A stretch of 64,000 nt of DNA from the NCBI GenBank assembly GCA_021234155.1, contig JAJEKV010000064.1, positions 7,814,001 through 7,878,000 on the forward strand. Reading direction: 5' to 3'. This DNA comes from Isoetes taiwanensis (Eukaryota; Streptophyta; Lycopodiopsida; Isoetales; Isoetaceae). The notes beneath the pieces are model-generated. The model was given only the letters and a program-made list of their open reading frames with translations, had not been told where the DNA came from and ran no database searches. Position 1 is the stretch's first letter, and every line of letters begins with the position of its first letter. This document shows, piece by piece, positions 9,831 through 21,692 of the stretch. Both the position numbers and the translations under genes were made by a program.

Positions 9831-12800
9831 TGCATCTAGGGTGCTCGCTTTGCCTATAATGCGACCCATTGTCACAAACTTAATATATTAGATGAAACCG
9901 CAATCCGCAATAATCGAAGTTCTTTTCTTTAGTTGAGCCATGATAGACATTTATCTCCGAATAAAACTAATTGCTGCTTTGCATTGTAAGGTTGCACGCT
10001 GCGTTCTTTGGACATCGATCATGCATACTAGACTTTCGATCCGGACCCGTGCAGTCAATATGGGACAGATTTAGTTATGATACTTAAATATATTGTTTCA
10101 TATGCTAATTCCTCTTATGGTATGGTAGGGCACTTCGTCACTTCTATAAACTTGCTCTTTCTATACTCTTCATTGCCCGCACTTTTCAAAGATTGTTCTT
10201 CTTGCGCAGGAATGGCCTCAACTCCATTAGCGTAAAATATGTTACCCATTCCATATAACTTCGCTTTTGCAAGTCCATTCCATAGAACTTCGGTTTTTGC
10301 AAGTCCACTAGCATACCGACTAATTTTTCTTGAACCAACTCCTCCACTGTTGTCTCCAATTAAACGCTTATACCAAGCGTCTTGTAGATAGAATTATAAC
10401 CATGACCATTAGAAGCCGCTTGTTTGCTTAGACTTGGTCGTTTGAAGACCATTGCCATTCCATCAGGCTGAGTTCACATGCAATCATCGCCGAAGAGGGG
10501 CCCTGTTTTGCCCTGTGATATTTTGCGATGGCATGGTGCATGTAAAAGGATGAGCCTTTTTACGTGATCTGATGGCACCACCACGCATGTGAACCGCTCT
10601 TAACATGTGTATCGGCCAACATGTTTATGCTTTTAATATTTCCATTCATGCTGCCAGAGGACACACTGCCATTTCCAAGAATGTTGCCAATATGAGGAAC
10701 CTTTCCTGCAGAATTTTTTCACTTGGAACTGCTGGCACTAGAGTTTTTCCCAGAGTGTATGTCCCCACTTTTCTCTAACTAACAAAGATGTGACTTTCTC
10801 GGAAAAATCTGGAGTTGGGCTCCCTCCATTGAATTGCTTGAGTTAGACATGGTAGAAAACTCTCCACTATGTGATATTCCATTTTTTATACTTTCTCATC
10901 AAAATCTCCCCATTACAAAAGCTTCCATCACTGCTGCTGCTGCTAGCTTCGTCCACTAGGAATGTTACTCGTAGATAAAATATGATTGTTGTAATATGAC
11001 TCACCACTCATCTTAGATGGAAAGCTTATCTGAAGCAATTCCCTCTGCATTTTGCACCTCTCCAACTCTATTTCTGCCACTATAAATTTCGCCACTCTTT
11101 TTCCAATTTGCATTGCTCACAACAGCACTTCGCCCTGCATCTTCCAAAGATTTAAGACTCCCTTGCAAAATTAAGAGAGGGAAAGAGAACCATGCCTTGA
11201 GTGGTAGTTTAACTCCCAAGCCATGTTTGATGACATCTTCAAGAACATAGGAATCAATGAACAGATTTTTATTAACAGATTTCTACTTGCACATACTGCA
11301 CTTTTATATGAGCCCATTCTTATATGGGACCAGACCATTCTTTTTATTGGCATTCTTATATGGGGCCATTTTATTGAATTGTTTTGCCTTCCATTACACC
11401 TGCAGAATGATCAAAATCAGCCATCCACTTTGAAAAAGATGACAGACTTCACCTCTCATTTGGCGATTCTCTAAAGATTTGTGCAAATTAAAAATTATGT
11501 CATGTGATACCAAGAATTAAACGTCCCTCATCTTTGTGTACTTTCTTTAAGTTGAGCATTGTGTCGGGTCTTTCTCAAAAGTATGTTTGCAAAGAAACAT
11601 GTTTCATGCTTCGCTTTTCTTTGTTGGCATTCCTTGTTGGCATTCAGTTATTGGCATGAACTATTTTTCCTTTCTTTTCCTTGCTTTTACAGTGAACAGT
11701 GCCAATAAAAGGGTCAACGTTTTTTTCATGTCGAAAAACAGATCCTCTGCTAGATGTTCAGACTGCAATCTGGAACATGTGCACCTAATTTATCGGGTTC
11801 CCACCAGTAATCCAGAACCTCTTATATTTCTATTATATTCTAAGGGCAATCTGACATCCAGATACCATGACACCTAGAATACTTTGTCTATTTCCATATA
11901 ATGTTAACAAAATGTTTGTTGACGTCTTGACTATACATTCCCAGTTTGACCATATTTTGATTTATCCCTTTGGATTCACTCAATTTTTATTATCTAGGAG
12001 TTATAAATTCCTATTATCTCAATAGCTTTTAATTGTATGAGGTAGGAACCTTTAACCGACCCCTAAGGAATGTTTTTGTCCTTCAAATATGAGTATCATG
12101 AATTTATTTGCTTATTTATATTGTAATTTGAAGGTTGGGGCTCAATGCCCACAGAAGATATTGTACAAGAAATATTGGAGAAGGTGGATATGAAGTTCTT
12201 AAAAAGAAGATGATATCTAATTTAATATGTTGTGCTAAAAATATGTGTTGCTTGTTAAGGAAATAGGTCACGGTATTATTTTCAACACAAAATCAAGGAA
12301 GGACGAGGAGGTTGAGGCTGTAAGTAGCTTTAAATTGCTAGTTATTATTTACACAATTATTACTTCAACATAATATGTGCTTTGTTAATAGCGATGACTC
12401 TGATAAGTTAAAGGATTGGATATTTTCTTACTGACTTAGATTTTGGACAAGCATGTGATATATGTTTATGAATGTATAGGAGGAATGATGGCGGTGAAAG
12501 AAGTTCACAAGATCCAAAAAATGCACATGATGGCGCAAACAAGGATGATTAAAAGATATTTTGTCCCTTAGAATTTACTTGCTTGCCATATGGGGCATTT
12601 ACTATGTTGAAACCTTGTTTTATGAAAGGATTTTTTTTTCACTACCTCATATCTTGTAACTTGGAAATAATTTTAAAACTAAAATCATTGGTTTATGGAA
12701 ATGCAATTGTGATTACATTTTTAACGTAAAGTTTGTTGTTTCACATGGTGTTATGGTGCTATGGTTGACATGAAAGTGTGAAATTTTAGTCACAACGGGT

Positions 12801-13390
12801 TTGATGATTGTGTTTAATTGATTGACATAGAGTTACTTTTCTTTTAGTCACTAAGTATACCAAATCATTGTATTAGAATTGCCAAAATATACATGTCATC
12901 TTGGTTATTATATGACCACATATACGATGGAATGTTGACAAAATATATATGTCATCTTGGTTATTAGATTGCCACAAATATGATAAAATATTGAACATAT
13001 ATTTGCTAATTATTTTATTTTAAATATGTCGCTCTAGTGCCAAAAAACTTGATAATATAACGCAATAAACTTCTTATAATGTTGGTAAAAATATTGATGC
13101 TATTTTGACAAAATAATGCACATAAACTTCTCCCAATATTAGTAAAAGCCTTGATGATATTTTGACACTCGGATGTTGCAACATGGTTACAAATGGCTAT
13201 TACGTCGACCGTTGTGGCAAACGATCAAGACGCAAGATTGATGCAATGGTTGTCGCCGGGGTGACAACTTTGTGGCAAATGATCGCGTCATGTATAGTGT
13301 CAAGAAAGTGACAAGAATAGGAGTTTTGAAGGTTTTAGTTGTGTCAACAATTTTGACGTTATACTTGACGATACAAGCACCCTTCTCTTG
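9831..13390. other. AT-rich intergenic sequence with a possible minus-strand gene relic
   Basis: No gene is supported. On the minus strand, 11219 down to about 10230 gives disjoint coding-like words (LKSLEDAGRSAVVSNANWKK, SGRNRVGEVQNAEG, MEWVTYFTLMELRPFL) broken by many stops, suggesting an old gene or transposon relic. CAAGTCCATTCCATAGAACTT-like words are duplicated at about 10245-10295. From 11900 to 13390 the sequence is strongly AT-rich with only short open frames. Confidence 0.3.
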
Positions 13391-13395
13391 TAGTG

Positions 13396-13594
13396 TGAGT
13401 TGCCGGTATGCTATAATGCAAGTGGCTTTTTAGAAGCGCCACGTGTTGCGTCAATCTGTCTGACAACAAGAGAATTAAATACATATGGCGCCATAGATAT
13501 GCGATTCCCCTTATTCCGGGAGAATATTCCAAGCAAATCTGACGGGAAAAAAGGGGCGGAAATATGACGTGGAATGGCTGATAGGAGGCCATTT
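13396..13594. repeat. dispersed repeat, copy 1
   Basis: Starts GAGTTGCCGGTATGCTATAA and ends at GGAGGCCATTTTA. The same block is at 15333-15564 in the same orientation with about 90% identity by eye. Copy 1 lacks about 35 bp present in copy 2 after CAAGCAAATCTG. Both contain GCGCCACGTGTTG and CATATGGCGCCAT. Probably part of a non-autonomous transposon. Confidence 0.75.
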
Positions 13595-14070
13595 TAGTTC
13601 ATAAAACATAATATAACTTGGAATGATAGATATTTTATATGCAAATGGGAGACTATTGACGAAGGACTTGTGTTTAGTTTTAATTTGACAACAAATAAGA
13701 AAGTGGATCACACGATGCGAATTTAGTGTGTTCCATTTTTGTTGCATATGTACTATTAAACTTGGTGTGATCCTTGAAAAATAATATGCTCTTTGAAAAG
13801 GGATGATGACTTATGTACTTAAGAGTGATAACACATGTACAAGAAAAAAAAAGTTAGGTATTCAAATGGAATTAGAAGCAAAAACTTTTTATATTCAAAA
13901 TTTTTTATGGCCGTATGGCTTTACATCATTTTGTAAATTTAAATGCCCGGAGGCTTCAACTATTCACAACAAAAAAGCCCGGAGGCTTGCAAATATATGG
14001 TAAGAAGTCGGAGGCAAGCTCGACTAAGAACAAGGAAAAAAAAAAATAAGAGGTGCTCGCCCTAACAAAT
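13595..14070. other. AT-rich spacer
   Basis: No gene seen. A phrase near 13670 (GTTTAGTTTTAATTTGACAA) recurs at about 14950 as GTTTAAGTTTAATTTGACAA, suggesting this spacer and 14940-15020 are flanks of the same repeated element. Confidence 0.4.
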
Positions 14071-14075
14071 TTCAT

Positions 14076-14495
14076 TCATCCATCTTCATCATCCGCAAAA
14101 AAAAAATAAGAAATAACCGCTAGTTGAATGCTTAAGAAAAGAAAGAAAACATGCATGTACCATGAACTAACGCCATGAGCTCCTCGAAGTCGGTTAGATT
14201 CGCCTTCAACTTCTTCATCTTCTTCATCATCTTCGGCTTCTTCTCCGTCGGTAGACCACTCATTTTCTGAAGAATCTCCTATCCAGCCTTCAAGAACACC
14301 TGTGATGAACTCCTGCTCCGAAATTTCCTCTGATTCCTCATTCTCTGATTCCTCGTCAAAGGAATCGGAGGAATCGAGGCATTCGTGAGCAAGAACCGTG
14401 GGCAGCGGAGGGAACTCATGGAGGGAACACCTCTTCCAGCCGTAATAGGCGCCTCTTGAGGACACCTCCTTCTCTTCCGTAGCTGATCTCTTCAT
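14076..14495 (-). CDS. small acidic protein with C-terminal hydrophobic segment (hypothetical)
   Basis: An ATG-initiated frame of 139 codons. Residues 1-40 are basic to neutral (MKRSATEEKEV start). Residues 40-100 are very rich in Glu, Asp and Ser, ending in EEAEDDEEDEEVEGE. Residues about 112-133 form a hydrophobic stretch (MHVFFLFLSIQLAVISYFFF) followed by ADDEDG and the stop. That layout would suit a tail-anchored membrane protein, but the hydrophobic tail could also be read-through into an intron: after GAHGV the sequence turns AT-rich. No family recognised. Composition is clearly unlike the AT-rich flanks, which argues for a real exon. It has no visible partner gene. Confidence 0.4.
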   Translation of the reverse strand: MKRSATEEKEVSSRGAYYGWKRCSLHEFPPLPTVLAHECLDSSDSFDEESENEESEEISEQEFITGVLEGWIGDSSENEWSTDGEEAEDDEEDEEVEGESNRLRGAHGVSSWYMHVFFLFLSIQLAVISYFFFADDEDG

Positions 14496-14684
14496 GGCGA
14501 TGGACTAGAGAAATTGGGCGAGGATCTAGCAAAGATTGGGCGGAGATTGGGGGAGAATGGGCCAATCTAGGCTGGAATAGATATAGGCTGGATTAGACGT
14601 GAAAATCGTAGGGAATGATTCGTATTCCAGTCCTATCAACCATCATTACATGCCATTATGTGCATATCTCAAATTTGAGCCATA

Positions 14685-14785
14685 TCTAATATCTTCCTTT
14701 TTAACCTTATACCTAAATATCCAATATCTTCCTTTTTAACCTTATTCCTAAATAGCCAATATCTTCCTTTTTTAACCTTATTCCT
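14685..14785. repeat. three-copy tandem repeat, about 39 bp
   Basis: Units of AATATCTTCCTTTTTAACCT followed by TATTCCTAAATAGCC-like sequence occur three times in a row with small differences. Confidence 0.85.
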
Positions 14786-15332
14786 AAACCTATATGATTT
14801 GAGTTTAACCGAACATGAACACCGATATAATTCAATTTAACATACTATTTAATACCAAGATGCTACGTCACACTATGTCGATAATTGGGATTTAAAAAAA
14901 AACACTCCAAACCCTCCTCGAGAAAACCACGTAAGTGCCGACCTCACTTGTGTTTAAGTTTAATTTGACAACAAGCAACTTCCATACTGTGTAGATCGCA
15001 CGGCGCGAAATCAAGGTGTGGTATTTTTATGCCCCAACACAATTCGCTTCGTGTGAGCCGAACGTCCGTACTAACTTCGTTTTTGAAATTTGCAACGTGC
15101 ATATGGAAATCGAAAAGTCCATTCTCCTACAATCCATGCTTTTATACATTAAGCAAATTCAAATTTGAATTGTAGGGGCGGAAGCCCCAGATAGGATGAA
15201 GTGAAGATCGGTTAAAGCAGCCCAAATACCTCGAAATGAAAGTCCGATCGATACAAAGCTTCAACCTACACATTCAACTTTTGAAATGTAGAAGGCGGTG
15301 ACGCCAAGACGCTTACCAAGAGACACCGTCAT
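14786..15332. other. intergenic sequence
   Basis: No gene recognised. It contains the GTTTAAGTTTAATTTGACAA phrase noted for 13670 and leads into the second dispersed repeat copy. Confidence 0.4.
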
Positions 15333-15564
15333 GAGTTGCCGGTATGCTATAATGCAAGTGGCATTTTAGAAGCGCCACGTGTTGCATCAGTCCGTCTGAC
15401 AACCAACAGAATTAAATACATATGGCGCCATGAATGTGCAATCCCCCTTATTCCGGAAGAATATTCCAAGCAAATCTGTAATTATGAGAGTTTGGTATCC
15501 TAGGTGGCATGGGAAAAAGGGAGCGGAAATATGACGTGGAATGGCTGATAGGAGGCCATTTTCA
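15333..15564. repeat. dispersed repeat, copy 2
   Basis: Longer partner of 13396-13594, same orientation. It has an extra segment TAATTATGAGAGTTTGG and flanking bases absent from copy 1, so copy 1 is deleted or copy 2 carries an insertion. Confidence 0.75.
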
Positions 15565-16029
15565 GACCCCAAATCCGCCCTAATGGCATATGTTCTAAAT
15601 CAACTTCAATTCCTCCATGAATGTCCCCAGTTTGTGCAGCAGTGCCAGCTGGGCTGTCTTAACATTAAGCTCCGCTACTAAAATAACAGATACAAAAGGA
15701 ACCAAATTTGCCATGATTGTGCCTTACAAAAGCAAATAAAAAAGCAAAGATCTTTACATTTCAAAGAAAGAAGAATGGAATAGCTTCCGCTACATCTGGA
15801 TTGGTTTCCGCATCTGCAAATCCTGAGATGATTCATAGCTGCCAGTATAGCAAAGACAGGGGAAGAAATGAAATTAAAGTCACCCTAGCAAATTACAGCT
15901 CAAGAAGACAAAAAACCTTCCATTCTCCATGTCCTAATGCATTACCTTTCTTCGAGGGGTTGCTAGCAGCTTAGGAGACTATGCGCTCTTTGTTTTAGTA
16001 AAGTATTTGAAAAAATTGTAAGCTTGTGC

Positions 16030-17795
16030 AATTCTCAGGCAAGTCAAGGTCTGGTGTTGATGCTGAGTCATGGCTCGATGAAATACATGAATTTGGTAAG
16101 TCATACGATATGACTGAAAAAGGTATTGGTAAAGTGGCAACCACCAACCTTACAGGATCTGCACGAATTTGATGGAAAGAATATACTAGGTCTCACGGCC
16201 TAACTAGGGGTAGATGCAGGTTCAAAATCTTTTCAAAGGTGTTTAAGTTTCACTATGTTCCAAGGATGCATTGATGTCAGTAGATACAGACCTTCTAGCG
16301 CTTAGAACAGAAAAGCATGTCAGTGCAAGCCTATACGTATGAGTTTATACGTCTGCGACTATATGTCCTAGGTATCACAGAGCATAACGCAGTTGAAGGA
16401 TACATAGAGAGGTTATCTCAAACCCTTAGGAAGATGGTGCACACTATTGACCCTAAGACAGTGGCAAAAGCAAAGGCCAAAGCACTTAGCTGGAAGAAGA
16501 TAACCCCAAATTCTGATATCAGTGTTCCACCACTTTTGGAGCAGGTAAGCCTTATGCACCTTACAAAGCACGCCCTCCTAGCCCTGGGCCTTCTCAGCAT
16601 CCCGCCTACTAGAAGCCAGATAAGAAGGTGATCTTTAACATTCCAGACAAACTGGCAAATGCAACAAACACCATACAATAGATCCTCCAATTGATTTCTA
16701 AGGACGCTCGAGAACAATTAAGGAAGGGCAAAGCGTATTTCCGTTGCTTTCGACCGGGGCACCATATGTAGGAATGTCCTTATGTTACCCAAACAGCTCA
16801 AGCAACTTTGGCAGAAGTGGAATGGGACGAGATACCGGCTCTATGTGACCTCCCTATCCTCTCTGACGAAGAGGCACCAGATTGTATCCAAGGTAAGTCC
16901 CATATCTTTGCTGCAATTGAAATAGGCAATGCAGATAGTCAACCTATCGTCATATCCATGGTGGCCAGGTTGATAGTAAGCCTTTGTTATTCTTATGGAT
17001 ACCGGTAGTACACATAATTTTGCATCTTCTAGGCTGGCCGAGGCTTTGCAGCTCACATTTTTGAGGTCTAAGCCACACCCAGTTATGTTGGCTAGTGGGG
17101 CTGTCTGTCATACACAGGGTCGCCATGTCAACTTGAACATTCAATTGTCAGGCGCACCAGTTGCTTTAGGGGTAGAGATTATGAACATTGGCAAGTATGA
17201 CCTCATTGTTGGTATAGAGTTCTTAGCCAATGCAAGGCCAACATTGATTGTGAGAAGCGAGAGGTCACATTCAAGGCATCTCATGTGGCCTGTGTCACCA
17301 TAGCAGGTAACACAGTTACTTCCAGTATGCAGTGAATTTCATTGAGGTAGTCAGATAGAGCCATTAGGAAAAACAGGGTTGCTTGTATTGTTATACTTGC
17401 ATCAGTAGAAGCCATATCTAAGCAAGAAGAAACTATTAGAGGCTTGCCCAAAGCCATTGGCAATTTGATTCGAGCATTCCAGGACCTTTTTTCTAATGAG
17501 ATCCAGAAATTGCCACTCTTCAAGGGAGTGGAATGCGAGATCGCACTTGCACCCGATATCAGACCTACTAGTAAGGCTCCATACCGTATGAGCACCCTAG
17601 AATTGGCAGAGCTTAAGAAGCAATTGCACGAACTTCTCAACCTAGGATTTATTCGCCCAAGTGTCTCACACTTTGGAGCTCCTATTCTATTTATCAAGAA
17701 AAAAGATGGCATTTTACGGATGCGTATTGATTACCGGCAATTAAATAAGCATACCATCAAGAACAACCGATATGCTCTACCGTGGGCCTGACCCT
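16030..17795 (+). mobile_element. Ty3/gypsy retrotransposon, truncated, gag to start of RT
   Basis: Gag: GVDAESWLDEIHEFGKSYDM near 16055-16115 and YTYEFIRLRLYVLGITEHNA with VEGYIERLSQTLRKMV at 16325-16440. Zinc knuckle: YFRCFRPGHHM, stop, ECP near 16738-16780, with the first Cys replaced by Tyr. Protease: LMDTGSTHNFASS with the DTG active site near 16993-17030, later LIVGIEFLAN. RT start: [53 protein letters not shown] and RQLN, ending at NNRYALPWA. Domain order is that of a plant Ty3/gypsy element. Several stops and shifts are present, and the RT is cut before its catalytic YxDD motif. RNase H, integrase and LTRs were not found. Confidence 0.85.
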
Positions 17796-17983
17796 CACCG
17801 ATTCTACAACTAATTATTAGTGGATCCCTTTGGGAGATGGCCAGATAGATCATCTCTTTGTCTCCTCTGTTCATCCATTGATGCAATATCGATGCCGAGC
17901 AACCGATGTGGTGACAATATTTGCATGGTATAATGCGACAATGTTGATGACTTAGAAAGAGTTCAGATTAAAGTTTCTCCTCC

Positions 17984-18116
<133 letters not shown>

Positions 18117-18985
18117 TGGGACAAAAAGTAGCTTATATTCTTCCTCCAGATCCACAGCTTTGGATGGTTCATGGCAGTAAGGAGGCGCAACTGATGCATT
18201 CAATGTATATTGTTATGCTTCATCCTGAAGTGTTGCCTCCATCGGCAAATGGCATTTGGTTATCTCCGAGCCTCATCGGAAAGCAATCTAGCGATGGGTA
18301 TAGGATAAATTTCTTCATTCTAAGCAATCTGTCTTATGGTGGTAGATCATGCATAAATGCTTGCGAGTAAAAATTGTTGTTCATAGATTTCGTCCCGGAT
18401 ATCTATATGATCCCTCTCTCTCTGCAAGGTGAGGGATGAGACAATTGAGTACTGCTTCTTCTTGTGTTAGTATGTCTGGCCTACTTGGTATTGGCTTTTG
18501 GGCCTTTATCATTGTGATTTGATTAGTCAGCGGCTCCTATTATCAGCCCGCCCCAACATTTGGATAAGCTTGCAAAAGGGCTTGGGCTTTCCATTTGACA
18601 TTCGCTTAGATCATCTAGTCCATCTGAAAGACGAAATCTCTTCATTTACAAGGGACAGATCTTTTCAGATACTTAAGTACTCAGTGATGCTCGTAGTTGT
18701 ATTGTCAAAGCTTATAATTGCTCCTCCTTAAAGATGAAGTCAAGAGTATCACTACATAGTGCTATCTTCAGATTCGTACTTATTCATAGCTAATTGTGCT
18801 CTTAGTGCCATTTATTCTCTATTTTTTTTTTGTGTTATTTATGTGATGGGTAGTTTTGCTCTAGTGGGTATCTTCTTCAATGGTGTTTTGAGTTCCCCAT
18901 GTATTCTTTGTATTCTTCTGAATAATAAAGGTCCATGTTCATAAAAAAAAATAAAAAATAGAATAGAATAGAATAGAATAAAACA
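18117..18985 (+). mobile_element. possible retroposon 3' part ending in A-rich (TAGAA)n tail
   Basis: No protein domain is certain. The last 250 bp are T/G-rich (TTTTGTGTTATTTATGTGATG), followed by GAATAATAAAGGTCCATG, an A-rich run and four to five TAGAA units at about 18955-18980. This is the typical shape of a plant LINE or SINE 3' end. Open frames at 18116-18370 and 18498-18731 may be decayed ORF remnants. Polarity is inferred from the tail. Confidence 0.35.
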
Positions 18986-19307
18986 AATTTTTTAAAATCC
19001 ACGAAAAGCAATAGGCTATGGGACTTGGGCTAGTATAACCACTACTAGGGCCTCAAAAGTAAGGTAAGCAAAGTAGTGGATTGTGGCATAGAAAAATTAC
19101 TATTGGACAAAAATGAAGGTGAAAAGTTAAAGAGGCATCACTAGCCACGGCCACATGACATTTTTTTAAGCACCCCCGCCCCCTTTTTCCAAATTTTAGG
19201 GGTGGAGGCCCCCATTTCAACGCGGAGGTCACTTTTCGGTACCCCATTTTTACCCCTTTCTTAACAATTTCCCCTTTCTTAACAATTTTCTTTAACAACC
19301 AGTTACG

Positions 19308-19410
19308 TAATGCCGGAATGCCAGTCGGAGCTGTAATGCCGGAATGCCAGTCGGAGCTGAATGCCAGTCAGAGCTGAATGCCAGTCGGAGCTGAATGCCA
19401 GTCGGTAACT
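19308..19410. repeat. short tandem repeat (AATGCCAGTCGGAGCTG)
   Basis: Five imperfect units of 18-29 bp sharing AATGCCAGTCGGAGCTG, the first two with an extra AATGCCGG word. Confidence 0.85.
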
Positions 19411-19703
19411 TCCAATTGCATTGTATCATTTGTTTGCAATGAATAACTCGTGCAATGAATCAATGTACATTTATGAGTTACAGCTTATTGTCAGCTTATT
19501 GTCTGTACTGGAGATCCAACTAAAAAAAGTTTGCTTGCTCATGTTGCAGACTTTGGCCTTTCATTGCTAGGTCCTTCAACTCGTAATTACACTTAGTATG
19601 ATCTTCTTCCTCACATTGCGTGCTGCATGCTTGGTGCTTCAAGATTGTCTTGGACCTATTAAAGAACAAACAAATTAGCTTTTCTTATAGCAGAGTGGGA
19701 TAA

Positions 19704-21340
19704 TCAAGTAAACGTACTTTGATGCATCAAAGTAGAAATTAGTTGCGTGTTGAATGCATTTTGCTGTTGCATCATAGCTGAAAACATTTCAGACATCCTC
19801 ATCTGATTTTCTTGCCTTTGAAGTTCTATCTTATGAGCAAACTCCATTCTTTGAAGCTCGAGAGTTTGCTCATGCATCATTTTCTAGATTAGTTGTTAGA
19901 TAGTTACAAATTGAAATTCAACTTATAATAAAAATCATAATACCTTCTCAAATCTCATGTTCTCCGCCTCTACCATGCCTCTCAAAGCTTCCGCCATGTC
20001 CGCTTCCGTTGTCTTGAATTTCCTTTTTCTCGAATTCTTTTTCCCTTTTACTCCCTGCCCTCTACACGCCTCTTCCCGTGGACTGTTTGGAACCTCAATG
20101 TCATTATCCATTTGAGTGTCATTATCCACGTGATATGAACTTGATGTTGCTGCAGCAGTGGCAGCCTCATCATTTACAATGAAAGGCCTTTCTCTTTGTC
20201 TTCTAAAATGGCGTGAGCTTGGTGCAGTGGTGGCAGCCCCATCATCGCCAACAAAAGTCCTTTGTCTTTGCACATCTTGATTCTCCTCATAGTCATCATG
20301 TGCATCCTCTTCTTCAAGATCATGCATTGGCATTTGAGTAATGCCATCGTCAACACCACAAGGTACACCAATGTGTTTTGGGCTCTTGGAGAAAATGGCG
20401 TCTAAAAGCTCATAAAGGGGCCAATTGTTTGCGGCTGCTCCTGTTTGAGAGACTTGCTCTCTCACTTTTTTATATTTCGCTTTCAGCTTTTCTACTTTTG
20501 CTCTTAGCTGCTTGACACTCAAATCCAATCCATATGCTCTTTGCAAATCATTAGCAATCTGCAGCCATTGCTTTGAAGACAAAAAATTTCTATCATTGAT
20601 GAGAAAGAAATTACTGTATAGCTTCACAAGCGCAGTCTCTTTGTCCATATTCCAATGTCTTTGTGCCTTTGGTGATATAAAACCTTCACTAGGCTGCCCT
20701 CGGTGATCAATACCGATTTGCAAATCCTTCAAAGTTAGTATTCATGATTAGATCTTAGCTTTTTGTGCATGCAATTCATATGGAACACTTCAACTAAAAA
20801 TCTGATAAAGGAAACATCTCAGATAGTGATAATCTGGATACCACTGATTGCTTTTTGATAGATCAGCATATAAGTCAAAACTCGACTGCTACAATTCAAC
20901 CATGCCATTTATAAAGGTGGATTTGAACCACATACCAGACAGACCCCACATTTACATTACTAGATTTGAACTATTTACATTGCTGGAGTAGATAAGATGG
21001 TGTACCTCTGAATATCCGAAATCTCTCCTTTCTTGCCACTCCACTGCATGCTCATAAGTTTGAAACCCCTGTTTACAGTTGAAAAAACCAAAATTTAGCA
21101 CATGTAATTCAAGAATGTTCCATTCATGGATAAAAGTAATAACTTACCTCTGAGAATCCGAAATCGTGGCCCTGGTGATCCAACACATGTTCAAATCCCT
21201 GCTCAGAACCCTCATTATGTGTGCATTTGAAATAAGTAGATTTTGCAAAGGGAAAGTAAAATTTCAAGGAGATTAACCTGTTCTTCAGTGACAACAGGTG
21301 GGCCGACCTGTCTGAATGCAGAAAGAGCCGATTTTTTCAT
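19704..21340 (-). CDS. trihelix/Myb-SANT-like DNA-binding protein, five exons
   Basis: Exons on the minus strand: 21340-21278 (ATG; MKKSALSAFRQVGPP), 21198-21148, 21068-21006, 20726-19944 and 19883-19704 (TGA). All junctions are GT-AG and phase 0, giving 379 residues. The two tiny exons begin GF and end DFG(F/Y)SE (GFEHVLDHQGHDFGFSE; GFQTYEHAV...RRDFGYSE), like a repeated motif. The main exon has a Myb/SANT-like domain (HWNMDKETALVKLYSNFF, then QWLQIANDLQRAYGL, then VEKLKAKYKKVREQV, with NNWPLYELLDAIF), then acidic and Ala/Thr/Ser-rich linkers and a basic KGKKNSRKRKFK stretch that could be a nuclear signal. The last exon is a Glu/Met/Gln-rich coiled coil (EQTLELQRMEFAHKIELQRQ), as in trihelix factors. 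Such ORFs are also found in PIF/Harbinger elements, so it may be host or transposon-derived. It shares a short upstream region with the ABC transporter gene. Confidence 0.75.
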
Positions 21341-21692
21341 GCCGCTCCGTTCTCTCCGTTCTCCGAAGACTCTCTCCGTTCAAGCAATTCGTGGATGCTG
21401 TTAACAGGTTCTTAACAATCCGTTAACAAAACTGGTTAAGAATTAGAGGCCCCCTCCTCTCTCGTATAAAAATGGTATACGGAGACTCTACGGGAAGGGG
21501 TAAAAAAAACGTTACATGTGGCCATGCTTACTGAACCCTCTAGTAATAGAGGGGATTTTAGCACGAGATTGTGGTGTTGTGGAGCAAATATTTTACTCCC
21601 GATTTGTCTGAAGCACGTGGCAGCGTATGTAAGATAAAAAGAGCTCGTGGGAAAATAGCTTGTGGATATGGAAGTGCTTTGCGTCTGAGTAA
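21341..21692. promoter_or_regulatory. shared divergent promoter region
   Basis: Only 352 bp separate the ATG of the minus-strand trihelix-like gene from the first ATG of the plus-strand transporter. A TATAAAAA box lies at 21465-21472 in plus orientation. Four GTTAAC/CTTAAC/GGTTAA words lie within 41 bp at 21400-21440. GGTTAA is the core bound by GT-type trihelix factors (established for that family), so autoregulation is conceivable but is inference. CTCCGTTCTCTCCGTTCTCC-like repeats at 21345-21380 are probably in the 5' leader of the minus-strand gene. Confidence 0.5.
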
